Positions 14,932 through 24,179 of a DNA stretch of 59,235 nt are shown piece by piece. The notes under the pieces were generated by a model. The model was not told the origin of the DNA, ran no database searches, and was given only the letters and a program-made list of their open reading frames with translations. A program made the position numbers and the translations under genes. Origin of the DNA: Synergistaceae bacterium (GTDB lineage Bacteria; Synergistota; Synergistia; Synergistales; Aminobacteriaceae); contig JAFYBQ010000034.1 in the NCBI GenBank assembly GCA_017540085.1, forward strand, positions 1 through 59,235, written 5' to 3'. Positions within the stretch are counted from its first letter, which is position 1, and the number at the start of each line of letters is the position of its first letter.

Positions 14932-17567
14932 TGCAGTACCGCAAAGCCTCAGAATTACGCGAGATGTTCATAAAGTTCTGGGAAGAGAAAGGTGCGAAAC
15001 ATCTCCCAAGTTTTTCCCTCGTCCCTGAAGACCCGTCATTACTCTTCACCATCGCTGGAATGGTACCCCTAAAGCCGTACTATCTCGGCATAAAGGAGCC
15101 TGAATACCCCCGTGTTGTAACCTGTCAGAAATGTGTACGCACGAATGACATTGAGAATGTCGGACGGACGGCCAGACATCACACATTCTTTGAGATGCTC
15201 GGAAATTTCACATGGGGCAGCTACTTCAAGAACGAGGCTATATCATGGGCGTGGGAATTTCTGACGGAAAGAGTCGGGCTTGACCCTGAGAGACTCTACG
15301 CAACAATATATCTTGACGATGAGGAAGCCTTCAATGCGTGGCGTAAATTTCTCCCTGAGAGCAAAATTTACCGTTTCGGGCAGGATGATAATTACTGGTT
15401 CATGGGCGACACAGGGCCGTGCGGGCCGTGCAGTGAGATTTATTACGACCGCGGGGAAAAGTATTCTTGCGGTAAACCCACATGCGGAGTCGGCTGCGAC
15501 TGCGACAGGTACATGGAGATATGGAATCTCGTCTTCACCCAGTTCGACAGGCAGAAGGACGGCTCACTCCCCTTATTGCCTCACAAGAATATTGATACGG
15601 GGATGGGACTTGAGCGGCTCGCGTCAGTGATTCAGGGAGTCGATACGGATTACGAGACTGATTTATTCACGCCTATGATTGAGCATACCTGCAAGCGCGC
15701 CGGAATAGCTTACGGGAATAATCCTCGTGATGACATGGCCGCAAGGGTCATCGCCGATCACGTTCGGAGCGTTGCCTTCATGCTTGCTGACGGGGTATTA
15801 CCCTCAAACGATGGGCCGGGATATGTCCTGCGGAGACTCCTTCGGCGGGCTGTGAGATTCGGTAAACTTCTCGGCTTTGATGGACTCTTCCTGAATGAGT
15901 ACATGCCGATTCTGATTGATATTATGGGCGACCCTTACCGCGAATTAATCACGCAAAGGCCGGTAATCGAGCAGATAATCACGCTTGAGGAGGAGAAATT
16001 CAACAAGACTCTGAAGCAGGGAACAGAATTATTTGACGCAGAAACATCACGCCTGAAATCACAGGGAGCGACAGAGATTCCCGGAGATGTCATCTTCACG
16101 CTGTACGACACATACGGATTCCCCCCTGAGCTGACTCGCGAAATGGCCGGGGAATTAGGATTTACGGTTGACGATGACGGCTTCAAGTCGGCCATGAATG
16201 AGCAGAAAGAACGCGCAAGAGCCTCAAGCAAGCAGAAGAAAAGCGCATTGGCCGGGGACGTATATCTCGAAATCGAGAACGAGAACGGAGCAACAAATTT
16301 CACTGGCTACACTAAATCAGCAGACACAGGAAAAATTATCGCCCTCGTAACAAAAGACGGAAGAGCCGACTCCGTAACATGTCCCGGAGAATTTGAGGTT
16401 GTACTTGATACGACTCCTTTCTACGCTGAAAGGGGCGGTGAAGTCGGCGACACAGGCACGATTACGGCCAGCGGATTAACGCTGCGAGTCCTCAGCACGA
16501 TTCCGCACGGGAAAATCACAGTCCACACCGTAAAAGCAGAGACTCCCGGAGAGATTCATGTGGGCGATGAAGTGATGAGCATTGCTGACGATGAGAGACG
16601 CTCCGCAATCCGCAGAAATCATACGGCGACTCACTTATTGCACGAGGCATTAGGGCGTGTATTGGGACGGCACGTAAGGCAGGCAGGCTCACTCGTAACA
16701 GAAAAATTTTTGCGGTTCGATTTCACCCATCATTCAGCAGTAACAGACTCCGAAATTGCAGAGGCCGAAAGACTCGTGAACGCCGAAATTTTAGCCAACA
16801 TTGAGGTGAATATCTCCGAGCATACGAAAGACGCGGCGCAGTCTCTCGGAGCTAAAGCACTCTTTGATGAGAAATACGGCGACATTGTGAGGGTTGTTGA
16901 CGTTCCTGGCTTCTCGATGGAGTTATGCGGGGGGCTTCACGTTTCGCGGACGGGTGATATTGGGTGCTTCAAGATTCTGCGCGAGGAGAGTATCGGATCA
17001 GGGACACGGAGAATTTTTGCGGTTACGGGAATGAATGTTCTTGACTTGCTGCAGAAATTATTTGCGCTTAGAAACTCAATGACCGCTCTGTTATCGACAG
17101 ACGAGGACGGACTCGCCGACAAAGCAAAGGCGCTCGTTGACGAAGTGAAGACAATGAAATCACAGATTCAGGCGGCGAAATTGCGCGAGCTTCTCGACAA
17201 CTCAGAGAGATTCTTAGAGCGTGAAGAGGTCAGCGGAGTCTTGCTGCAGATTGGGAGATTCCCGGAAATCCCCGCGAATATGCTGCGTGATATCGGCGAC
17301 AAAGCGCGGGCAATACCTGAAGCAAACGCTGTAATTCTCGCGTCAGTCAGCAGTGATGAGTCGTGCCAGCTCGTAGTCATGGCCGATGAGAAATCCGTGA
17401 ACATGGGAGTCAATGCCGGCGATCTCGTGAAGGAAGCGTGCAAAATTCTCGGCGGTAAAGGAGGCGGGCGCAAAAATCTAGCACAGGGAGGAGGGCGTGA
17501 AGGCTCAAAACTTGACGAAGCCTTAGCGCGTATTCGTGAGCTTGTGAAATCACAGGTTAGGGCGTAA
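14931..17567 (+). CDS. alaS: Alanine-tRNA ligase
   Basis: An 878-residue class II synthetase, full length for bacterial AlaRS. The catalytic domain carries HHTFFEMLGNFTWGSYFK. The editing domain has the zinc-binding HTATHLL motif (near residue 563) and CGGLHV (near 665) for hydrolysing Ser-tRNA(Ala) and Gly-tRNA(Ala). A Gly-rich C-terminal C-Ala domain (GGKGGGRKNLAQGGG) ends the protein. Its ATG overlaps the stop of the SPFH gene, so acpS, slipin and alaS look like one transcription unit with dnaJ. A hairpin with a short T-rich tail follows. Confidence 0.98.
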   Translation: MQYRKASELREMFIKFWEEKGAKHLPSFSLVPEDPSLLFTIAGMVPLKPYYLGIKEPEYPRVVTCQKCVRTNDIENVGRTARHHTFFEMLGNFTWGSYFKNEAISWAWEFLTERVGLDPERLYATIYLDDEEAFNAWRKFLPESKIYRFGQDDNYWFMGDTGPCGPCSEIYYDRGEKYSCGKPTCGVGCDCDRYMEIWNLVFTQFDRQKDGSLPLLPHKNIDTGMGLERLASVIQGVDTDYETDLFTPMIEHTCKRAGIAYGNNPRDDMAARVIADHVRSVAFMLADGVLPSNDGPGYVLRRLLRRAVRFGKLLGFDGLFLNEYMPILIDIMGDPYRELITQRPVIEQIITLEEEKFNKTLKQGTELFDAETSRLKSQGATEIPGDVIFTLYDTYGFPPELTREMAGELGFTVDDDGFKSAMNEQKERARASSKQKKSALAGDVYLEIENENGATNFTGYTKSADTGKIIALVTKDGRADSVTCPGEFEVVLDTTPFYAERGGEVGDTGTITASGLTLRVLSTIPHGKITVHTVKAETPGEIHVGDEVMSIADDERRSAIRRNHTATHLLHEALGRVLGRHVRQAGSLVTEKFLRFDFTHHSAVTDSEIAEAERLVNAEILANIEVNISEHTKDAAQSLGAKALFDEKYGDIVRVVDVPGFSMELCGGLHVSRTGDIGCFKILREESIGSGTRRIFAVTGMNVLDLLQKLFALRNSMTALLSTDEDGLADKAKALVDEVKTMKSQIQAAKLRELLDNSERFLEREEVSGVLLQIGRFPEIPANMLRDIGDKARAIPEANAVILASVSSDESCQLVVMADEKSVNMGVNAGDLVKEACKILGGKGGGRKNLAQGGGREGSKLDEALARIRELVKSQVRA

Positions 17568-17573
17568 TTATTT

Positions 17574-17612
17574 TTCCCTCTCATCAAGAAACGGTGAGGG
17601 GGTATTTCTTTG
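17574..17612 (+). terminator. Terminator after alaS
   Basis: CCCTCTCA and TGAGGGGG can pair around a loop of about ten bases, followed by TATTTCTTT. Confidence 0.55.
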
Positions 17613-17634
17613 CCCAAATGGAGGAATAATTATC

Positions 17635-20055
17635 ATGAAAAAATTTTTGCTGTTACTGTTTTTGCTTCCGGCCATGTTAACCGGGAGTGCGTTTGCGGAT
17701 GATCTTCCTGTTTCGTTTGACCTCCGCACAAAAGGTTTAATGCCTCCCGTGAGGAATCAGAGTCCTTTCGGAACATGCTGGGCACATGCGGCTATTGGAG
17801 CTTCTGAGACAAATTATCTCATGCAGCTGAGCGATGACGAGATTCCCAACTTCCTGAACACTTCAGCAGAGTCTATAGACCTATCGGAGCTTCATCTTGT
17901 GTTGGCGGCGTTCAAGAATCCCGTGAAGTATCAGAGATTCACAACGATAGTAAAAGACAAGGACGATATATACTACGTAGTTGATAATCCTACAGCGCTT
18001 CAGGCACTCAACAGGGGAGGCCGTCCCTTTGAGCCTCTTGCGGTTCTTACTCGCGGGATCTCTGAGGGCTTGACGTGGGGGCCTGTTTCTGAAAATGAGC
18101 TGCCCTACAAGAAATATGCCTCGGAAGAATCAGCAGACCTCCTCAGCAATGACGCGCTGCCCTTCAGCAAATACACTCCGATTTTGCGGCTTACGGAGGC
18201 TGAAAACTTCTCTGATACATACTCCTCGCTTATGTTCAAAGAGGAAAACAGGCACGAGATTAAACGGCTCATAATGAATAAGGGCGGACTCTACGTAAGA
18301 TACTGGCACGCAGGAGACAGAAAATATCTCAACAAAGAGCATAACGCATACTTCTTCACAGACCCAAGCAAGAGCGACAACCAAAGGGATAGGAGAAATG
18401 ATCCCAATAAGGCAACGAATCATGCTGTTCTCGCTGTGGGATGGGATGACAATTTCCCCGCAGAGAATTTCGGCTACGACAAACCCAGCAAGCCCGGTGC
18501 ATGGCTCATCCGTAACTCATGGGGCAGCGATTGGAGCGACGGCGGCTATGTATGGATGTCCTACGAGCAGGGAATCAAAGGAGGCACAGCGTACACCGTT
18601 GAAGAAGCTAATCCGAATATGCACGCTTATTACTGGGACGACCTCGGAAGCTGCAGCTTATGGGGAATCTCTGAAGCCGGCACTTACTCTCAGGCAGCAA
18701 ATGTATTCCGAGTCCGCTCAGACGGTGAACAGCTCATTGAGGCAGGATTCTACACAACTGGAATGGATGCAAATGTCGAGATTTCCGCAATAAGTTACGG
18801 AGATGAACACCCCGGCAATAACATAACAAGCGGGGACATCATAGCAACTGCAAGCGCAAATTATCATCTTCCGGGCTATCACACGCTGAAATTTGATTCA
18901 CCCGTCCAAATGACAAAGGGAGATTATTTCTCAATAGTTCTCCGTGCTTCAAACTCCGACAAAAACGCCCCTATATCCGTAGAAACTGCGCTGAAAAGAG
19001 TAACTGACTATGCGCTTGTGAGAGAGGGTGAAACATACTTCTACTTTTCTGGCCAGAATGTTTGGCGGGACGGAGCATATTACACGCTGAAAGACAGAGA
19101 CGGCATATCATATGTCTACCCTATGAACGCATGTATAAAGGCTTTCACTGTTGATTTGATTTCTGACAATGAGCCAATCTCAGAAGACACTAAACCGCAA
19201 ATATTTTACGGGATTGAAGTGCGTGATTTCCCTGAAGTTACCGTGCCGGAAGAAGGAATCAAAGCTCATAATCCTGTCCCATATTATGAAGGCAGAAGAA
19301 TCACAGCAAAACTTGTGAGCAATGACAGCAATACATTCTCAGAAGGCACCGGGGCAGATGCATATTTCGTTTACATTGACGGCCTCGAAGATGAAAACAA
19401 CGTGAGCGATGACAACACGATAATAATCAACGATGACAATGAAAGCTATGACATTATAGTGATTGAAGACCTGCCCGAAGTCGAGTCGGCTGATCCTAAT
19501 ACGTTTTTCCCGGCGGGCTATGAGCCTGATATGTTCTTCAGGGACAAAGACGGAATGTATTACGCTGTTTACGGGCCTCTTAACGTTACAGCAAGTGCGG
19601 ACGGAGCTGTAGTACTTGATCTTGTGTCGCTTGATATTCCTGAAGGATATTATGATGTCTTCTACACATCCGGGCATGTTACGGGTGAGCTTCCTATAAT
19701 GCACTTCACCTACGCAGAGAGCAGAGACAAAGACACAAAGTATGACGAGAAAAAATACTGGGACGATGATGACACACCAGAACCAGAACCAGAACCAGAA
19801 CCGGCACCCAAAACTGAATCAGATGACGAACAACCGACACCGCCGACTCCGACTCCCAAAACTGAGTCGGATGACAAGACTCCGAAAACCGACACTGACC
19901 CTGAGTCAAAAGACATAACGCCGACTCCCAAAACTGAATCAGAAGATACGACTCCGACTCCTGTTCGTATAGTCAACTCATCACACAGCGGATGCAGCGC
20001 GGGGATTTTCGGAGCGTTCGCCCTCTTGCTGATGTTCTTCAGGAAAAATGATTAA
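17635..20055 (+). CDS. Exported papain-family (C1A) cysteine protease with Synergist-CTERM tail
   Basis: An 806-residue protein with a signal peptide (1-21). The peptidase domain (about 25-320) shows Gln42 and Cys48 in NQSPFGTCWAHAA, His263 in NHAVLAVGWDD and Asn294 in IRNSWGSDW, a complete C1A catalytic set. A beta-rich region (about 330-510) matches the lectin-like domain that often follows such peptidases. After further beta-rich sequence comes a linker of Pro, Glu, Thr and Asp repeats (about 708-780; EPEPEPEP, TPTPKTESDD). The end reads SSHSGCSAG, a hydrophobic stretch and RKND, fitting the Synergist-CTERM sorting signal. The protein is probably exported, anchored through this tail and processed at the surface. 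Its 3' end overlaps ruvX by eight bases. Confidence 0.88.
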   Translation: MKKFLLLLFLLPAMLTGSAFADDLPVSFDLRTKGLMPPVRNQSPFGTCWAHAAIGASETNYLMQLSDDEIPNFLNTSAESIDLSELHLVLAAFKNPVKYQRFTTIVKDKDDIYYVVDNPTALQALNRGGRPFEPLAVLTRGISEGLTWGPVSENELPYKKYASEESADLLSNDALPFSKYTPILRLTEAENFSDTYSSLMFKEENRHEIKRLIMNKGGLYVRYWHAGDRKYLNKEHNAYFFTDPSKSDNQRDRRNDPNKATNHAVLAVGWDDNFPAENFGYDKPSKPGAWLIRNSWGSDWSDGGYVWMSYEQGIKGGTAYTVEEANPNMHAYYWDDLGSCSLWGISEAGTYSQAANVFRVRSDGEQLIEAGFYTTGMDANVEISAISYGDEHPGNNITSGDIIATASANYHLPGYHTLKFDSPVQMTKGDYFSIVLRASNSDKNAPISVETALKRVTDYALVREGETYFYFSGQNVWRDGAYYTLKDRDGISYVYPMNACIKAFTVDLISDNEPISEDTKPQIFYGIEVRDFPEVTVPEEGIKAHNPVPYYEGRRITAKLVSNDSNTFSEGTGADAYFVYIDGLEDENNVSDDNTIIINDDNESYDIIVIEDLPEVESADPNTFFPAGYEPDMFFRDKDGMYYAVYGPLNVTASADGAVVLDLVSLDIPEGYYDVFYTSGHVTGELPIMHFTYAESRDKDTKYDEKKYWDDDDTPEPEPEPEPAPKTESDDEQPTPPTPTPKTESDDKTPKTDTDPESKDITPTPKTESEDTTPTPVRIVNSSHSGCSAGIFGAFALLLMFFRKND

Positions 20056-20470
20056 CGGCCGTGTACTTGCGCTTGACATCGGGACGGTGAGAATCGGAGC
20101 GGCAATTTCTGACCCTCTCGGAATAACCGCGCAGGGTCTCGGAGTCTGGAACGCTGAGAATGACGAATGGCGCAAAGATTTTGACGAGGCAATACGGAAG
20201 TATGACCCGAAAATTATTGTCGCGGGACTCCCTTTGCGGACTGACGGAAAACCCAGCGAGGCCGCAATCAGGATTTCAGGAATCATTGACGGACTGAGGG
20301 CGGAATATCCCGGGCGTGAGTTCGTGTTTCAGGATGAGAGATTCACGACGGTGATAGCACAGCGGGCGATGATTGAGGCAGATATTTCACGCAGGAAGCG
20401 GAAAAAGAATGTCGATAAAGTAGCGGCTGTGATAATTCTTGAAGACTGGCTAGAATCTCACAGGCAGTAA
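20048..20470 (+). CDS. ruvX: Pre-16S rRNA processing nuclease / Holliday junction resolvase-like protein
   Basis: A 140-residue RNase H-fold protein of the YqgF/RuvX family. The first strand VLALDIGTVRIGAAISDPLG carries the conserved Asp. DERFTTVIAQRAM and VDKVAAVIILEDWL are the other family motifs. YqgF takes part in maturation of the 16S rRNA 5' end and has been proposed to resolve recombination junctions. The gene starts inside the last codons of the protease gene. In many bacteria yqgF follows alaS, so the protease gene looks inserted between two ancestral neighbours. Confidence 0.93.
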   Translation: MINGRVLALDIGTVRIGAAISDPLGITAQGLGVWNAENDEWRKDFDEAIRKYDPKIIVAGLPLRTDGKPSEAAIRISGIIDGLRAEYPGREFVFQDERFTTVIAQRAMIEADISRRKRKKNVDKVAAVIILEDWLESHRQ

Positions 20471-20480
20471 ACAAAAAAGT

Positions 20481-20516
20481 ATCCCCTTTCTTACGCAAAG
20501 AGAGGGGATTAATTTT
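20481..20516 (+). terminator. Terminator after ruvX
   Basis: ATCCCCT pairs perfectly with AGGGGAT, with an inner CTTT/AAAG pairing, followed by TAATTTTG. Confidence 0.65.
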
Positions 20517-20585
20517 GCTGATTACAGCTCCCCTCCCCTAACCGTATAATCGCAAAAATGTCAAGAGCCAAAGGAGGCAATTTTC

Positions 20586-21173
20586 ATGAAGAAATCTGCG
20601 CTGCTTCTGGCCGTGATTATGGCGGTCTCGTTATGCGGAGTGCTATGGGCGGATGATGATGAACATCCTGTACCCAGCCCGATTGATGACTATATCGGCG
20701 ATACAGACCTTCTTCGAGACAATCCCGAAATCAAAGAGCGTATCCACAATCAGCGCAAGAATCCCGCAGGAAAGAATGAGTCCAGCGAACGCAAAAGCGA
20801 TGAGTCGGCGGTCAGTTCCGGGGAATGGCATCCTGACGCTAAATACAGAGTTACAGACTGGACTGAGAACGGCAACATGCTGATTCTCAAAGTTGAGGAC
20901 AGAAAAGGCAGTACCAGCACATTGAAGGGCATAAAAGGTACGCTGAAAAATGAAAGAAAGGTAAATCTTCAGGACAAGCTACCGATTCAGTTCACAGTTC
21001 CCGAATGGGTTGAAGTCGTCCATGTGTGGAAAGACACAGGCTACAACTACGAAATCACAGAAGGCGGAAAGCTCAAGCCTCTTCCCGTAAAAGGCGATGC
21101 CAGAATGGCATATCCCGACAAAACGATATTGGTGAAACAAGGAAGCACCATGACAGTGTGGTTATTACAGTAG
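20586..21173 (+). CDS. Exported protein of unknown function
   Basis: A 195-residue protein with a signal peptide (residues 1-22, ending LWA), an acidic mature start (DDDEHPVPSP) and a charged, probably disordered stretch to about residue 80. The second half (WHPDAKYRVTDWTENGNMLILKV onward) alternates hydrophobic and charged residues, suggesting a small beta domain. I do not recognise the family. AAAGGAGG precedes the ATG by about nine bases. The next exported protein starts 12 bases downstream, so the two are probably co-expressed. Confidence 0.65.
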   Translation: MKKSALLLAVIMAVSLCGVLWADDDEHPVPSPIDDYIGDTDLLRDNPEIKERIHNQRKNPAGKNESSERKSDESAVSSGEWHPDAKYRVTDWTENGNMLILKVEDRKGSTSTLKGIKGTLKNERKVNLQDKLPIQFTVPEWVEVVHVWKDTGYNYEITEGGKLKPLPVKGDARMAYPDKTILVKQGSTMTVWLLQ

Positions 21174-21185
21174 GAGGGAAAAATC

Positions 21186-21938
21186 ATGAGAAAAATAAGC
21201 GTGTTTATTGCGGTGATGGCGGCTATCATAATTATGACTCCGGCGGCGTTCGGAATATCATACAGATACTATGCTGAACCCGTAACAGGGATTAACATTG
21301 AGTCTGTCAGGGAGCTTTTTGTCAGGGCTATGGACAAGCAGAGCGGCGACACATATATTGAAGGGGATGTGAAAGCGCAGTATGAGCTGGGAGTGCTGTT
21401 TGTCGAAATGTACAATGCGACGCAGTTTGACGGCTCTGTTGATTATGACGAGGCGAAAAATTACGGAAAGCTCTTCAACCTGAATCAGGCGGCTTACTGG
21501 CTCAGGAAAGCGGCATACCGGGATTACGCCCCCGCGCAGTATCTTCTGTACAATATAGGACGCTGGGCAGATGTTGACAGTGCTCCGTATATGTGGCTCG
21601 ATAAGTCTGTTGAGCTTGGCTACGCAAGAGCGCAGGCTCAGAAGGCAGATTTGGAGCTTAACAAAGTAGACAGCATGATTCACAAGGGGGAAGACTTCAC
21701 AGAGGCATTGAAGCAAGTAATAAGGCTCGCGGAAAAATCAGCGGAACAGGGCGATGCGTTCGGAATGTATGTTCTCAGCAGAATATACAAAAATAAACGC
21801 TACCCGGTATATGATGAGTCAAAATCTGCTGAATGGGAGAAAAAAGCCAGGAAAGCAGCCAAGAATGACCCTACAATAGATTTTGACGATGATGATGAGG
21901 AAGACCTGCCGAAAATCAGAGAGAAGAAAAAGAAGTAA
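21186..21938 (+). CDS. Exported Sel1/TPR-like repeat protein
   Basis: A 250-residue protein with a signal peptide (1-19, ending AFG). The mature part has Sel1-type helical repeats: AAYWLRKAAYRDYAPAQYLL, then MWLDKSVELGYARAQAQKA and LAEKSAEQGDAFGMYVLSRI. The C-terminus is very acidic then basic (FDDDDEEDLPK to EKKKK). Sel1 repeats usually bind other proteins, in envelope complexes or signalling. No enzymatic motif was seen. AGGAGG lies before the ATG. A strong terminator follows, ending the unit with the preceding exported protein. Confidence 0.75.
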   Translation: MRKISVFIAVMAAIIIMTPAAFGISYRYYAEPVTGINIESVRELFVRAMDKQSGDTYIEGDVKAQYELGVLFVEMYNATQFDGSVDYDEAKNYGKLFNLNQAAYWLRKAAYRDYAPAQYLLYNIGRWADVDSAPYMWLDKSVELGYARAQAQKADLELNKVDSMIHKGEDFTEALKQVIRLAEKSAEQGDAFGMYVLSRIYKNKRYPVYDESKSAEWEKKARKAAKNDPTIDFDDDDEEDLPKIREKKKK

Positions 21939-21948
21939 ACAATGAAAG

Positions 21949-21979
21949 TCCCCCTGAAGCTCTGAGGGGGATTTTTTTT
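21949..21979 (+). terminator. Strong terminator after the Sel1-like gene
   Basis: TCCCCCT pairs with AGGGGGA around a nine-base loop, followed by eight T. Confidence 0.85.
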
Positions 21980-22022
21980 GCTGAAAAATTTTCCGCAAAC
22001 CTGAATGCCGCGAATATTTCTG

Positions 22023-23174
22023 CTACATCGGAGATTTTCTGCGGCTCTTGGGAAACATGTCGGGACTCTCTTCCGTCCACAGAACATTAAAGCCGTAACC
22101 GTCAAAATCTTTCTGCGCTCCGAGAAATTCATTCACAGCATGGCCGATACTCCGCAGATTATTCACCTGCGACTTGTTCAGACCGTCAAAATCTAGCGAC
22201 ACAATCAGCGACTCATTATCCCCCGCGTAAGTTACCTCCGTCCGCTTTGAGCCGGGCGCAACTACATACAGCGGAGCAATCCCGACAGCCGCAAGCCTCG
22301 TTTCACCGTCATCACTCTTCACGAACTCCGCCGACAATATCACGCTTCTTTCACGCGGGCGAGTCCTCTGAAATGATACGAAATTTCCCAATGACCACGC
22401 TACAGCCTTCACAGTGTCCCCGCTCACAATAACGTCAACAGGCTGAAGCACATGCGGGTGTGTCCCAACGACTAATGACGCTCCCTCGCGGAAGGCAGTA
22501 TTTGCGGCTCTCTTCTGATGGACATTCGGCTTGTAGTGGTACTCGTTGCCCCAGTGGAAAAGCGCGATGATTATATCGGGACTCAATGCCCTTGCGCGGG
22601 TCATGCTCGCAGAAATGTCATCGTCTCCGTAAACATTAAGGTGAACATCCGATGATTTCGGCCACAAATTACTCCCGTATGAGTGATTGACGAACGCCAC
22701 CCGGATTCCGTTGTTGCTGAGGATTATTGCGTCATTCGAGGGAATATCGCCGACTCCCAGTCCTAGCCACGGAATATCGGAGGATGTCAGGATTTCCGCC
22801 GTTCGCCTCGCACCGTCCGCGCCTCGGTCAAAAATATGATTGTTCGCCAGAGTCAGCAAGTCAACACCCAAATCGCCCGACAGATTCCCAATGAATGAGT
22901 CAGGCGTGTTGAAGAGGGGAAATCCCGCGTAACGCAATTTCTTTCCTTCCCCGGCGAAAACTGTCTCAAGATTTCCCACAAGGAACGAGTCCCGCAGTAA
23001 CGGCTTCACCCTCCTGAATGACGGCGTGAAATCATACGTGCCATCTTTGCGCCTGGCCGCGTCTAACTGCTGGTCATGAATCATTATGTCCCCTATGAAC
23101 AGAAAACGCGCTCTAGTCTCAGCGCAGGCACTTCCGCAAAACATCATCAGCATTAACACGCACAATTTCTTCAT
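22023..23174 (-). CDS. CapA-family metallophosphatase-like protein (poly-gamma-glutamate/capsule)
   Basis: About 383 residues from the ATG at 23174, which has GGGGGTG seven bases upstream; an in-frame TTG at 23180 is the alternative. A signal peptide (ending ACA) points to export. The CapA/PgsA calcineurin-like fold is shown in order by FIGDIMIHD, VGNLETVF, LLTLANNHIFDRG, ALFHWGNEY, VGTHPHVLQ and WSLGNFVSF, which supply the metal-binding Asp, Asn and His residues. The founding members help make or release poly-gamma-glutamate, but no pgsB/C (capB/C) ligase gene is adjacent. The role could be another cell-surface polymer. It is divergent from prmA. Confidence 0.88.
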   Translation of the reverse strand: MKKLCVLMLMMFCGSACAETRARFLFIGDIMIHDQQLDAARRKDGTYDFTPSFRRVKPLLRDSFLVGNLETVFAGEGKKLRYAGFPLFNTPDSFIGNLSGDLGVDLLTLANNHIFDRGADGARRTAEILTSSDIPWLGLGVGDIPSNDAIILSNNGIRVAFVNHSYGSNLWPKSSDVHLNVYGDDDISASMTRARALSPDIIIALFHWGNEYHYKPNVHQKRAANTAFREGASLVVGTHPHVLQPVDVIVSGDTVKAVAWSLGNFVSFQRTRPRERSVILSAEFVKSDDGETRLAAVGIAPLYVVAPGSKRTEVTYAGDNESLIVSLDFDGLNKSQVNNLRSIGHAVNEFLGAQKDFDGYGFNVLWTEESPDMFPKSRRKSPM

Positions 23175-23256
23175 GGACAATCACCCCCGGAATACTTTTT
23201 CCCCCGCGCATGATAACATATATACTTATCACAACATATAACGAGGAAATATTTTC

Positions 23257-24168
23257 ATGCAGAACTATAATTTCTGGTGGACTGTTGAATTAAGCGTACC
23301 AAGCGCAGTCCGTAACCGTCAGCACAATGAAGAGAGACTCAGCACTGTGGCGGCTCTCACGGATTCTATTGGGTCAGAAATTTTCACGGAGAATGATTTT
23401 TACGGCAATGAACTTCTGTTCCTGCGGGCAAGCTATAACGGCTCTATAGGAATCGACGAAATAATACATCACCTGCTGTTTATTCTTGAGGACGCGAATT
23501 TTTTCGGGATTCAAATTGCGCGGTGCTACAGGGTCGATAATCAGGCGTGGGACACACAGCACTATGACGCATTCCCCCCTCTGCCCGTCGGGAAGGGATT
23601 AATCGTTATGGCTCCGTGGCATGAGGATGACGAGATCCCGGAAGGACGTATGCCCGTCTACATTTACCCGGCCAGCGCGTTCGGGACAGGGTATCACGAA
23701 AGCACACAGATTGCTTTGTCGCTGCTTGAGGAAATTGTGAAGACGGGAGACACGATTCTTGACGTAGGCACAGGCACCGGGATTCTATTTATCACTGCGC
23801 TGAAGCTCGGAGCAGGAAAGGCAATCGCAAGAGACATTGACCCCGATACATTAGCCGAGGCAAAACGAAACATGAATCTCAACGGCATTAACCCGAAAAT
23901 CTGCGACCTCTCAGAAGGCGACCTCCTAAAAGGCTTCAAGGGACAAGTAAACATACTCACCGCAAATATACTCCTCAATCCAAATATTACCCTTCTGCCT
24001 GACGTAAGAAGAGTCCTAAAGCCCAAGGGGTTCGCGATATTTTCCGGGATGACTAACGTAGAGCGTCATATGTTCGTGTCAGTGATGGAGTCATCGCGTC
24101 TTGAGATTGAGCGCGAAATGAGAATAGGCGACTGGTGGGGCTGCCGCGCCGTCAAAGCATGGGGATAA
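23257..24168 (+). CDS. prmA: Ribosomal protein L11 methyltransferase
   Basis: A 303-residue SAM-dependent methyltransferase. A diverged N-terminal substrate-recognition domain (1-120) is followed by the PrmA signature YPASAFGTGYHESTQ (PGMAFGTGxHxTT in most members). The SAM site is ILDVGTGTGIL and the catalytic-region motif LTANIL is present. It trimethylates ribosomal protein L11. It ends 11 bases before the mtaB start and probably forms a unit with it. The substitution of PGM by PAS in the signature is mildly unusual. Confidence 0.88.
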   Translation: MQNYNFWWTVELSVPSAVRNRQHNEERLSTVAALTDSIGSEIFTENDFYGNELLFLRASYNGSIGIDEIIHHLLFILEDANFFGIQIARCYRVDNQAWDTQHYDAFPPLPVGKGLIVMAPWHEDDEIPEGRMPVYIYPASAFGTGYHESTQIALSLLEEIVKTGDTILDVGTGTGILFITALKLGAGKAIARDIDPDTLAEAKRNMNLNGINPKICDLSEGDLLKGFKGQVNILTANILLNPNITLLPDVRRVLKPKGFAIFSGMTNVERHMFVSVMESSRLEIEREMRIGDWWGCRAVKAWG

Positions 24169-24179
24169 AGGCCGGGTTA

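Noticed and set aside
24135-24179. mtaB start at 24135 or 24159 inside prmA
   Set aside because: The conserved UPF0004 N-terminus begins at the ATG at 24180, which follows prmA by 11 bases.
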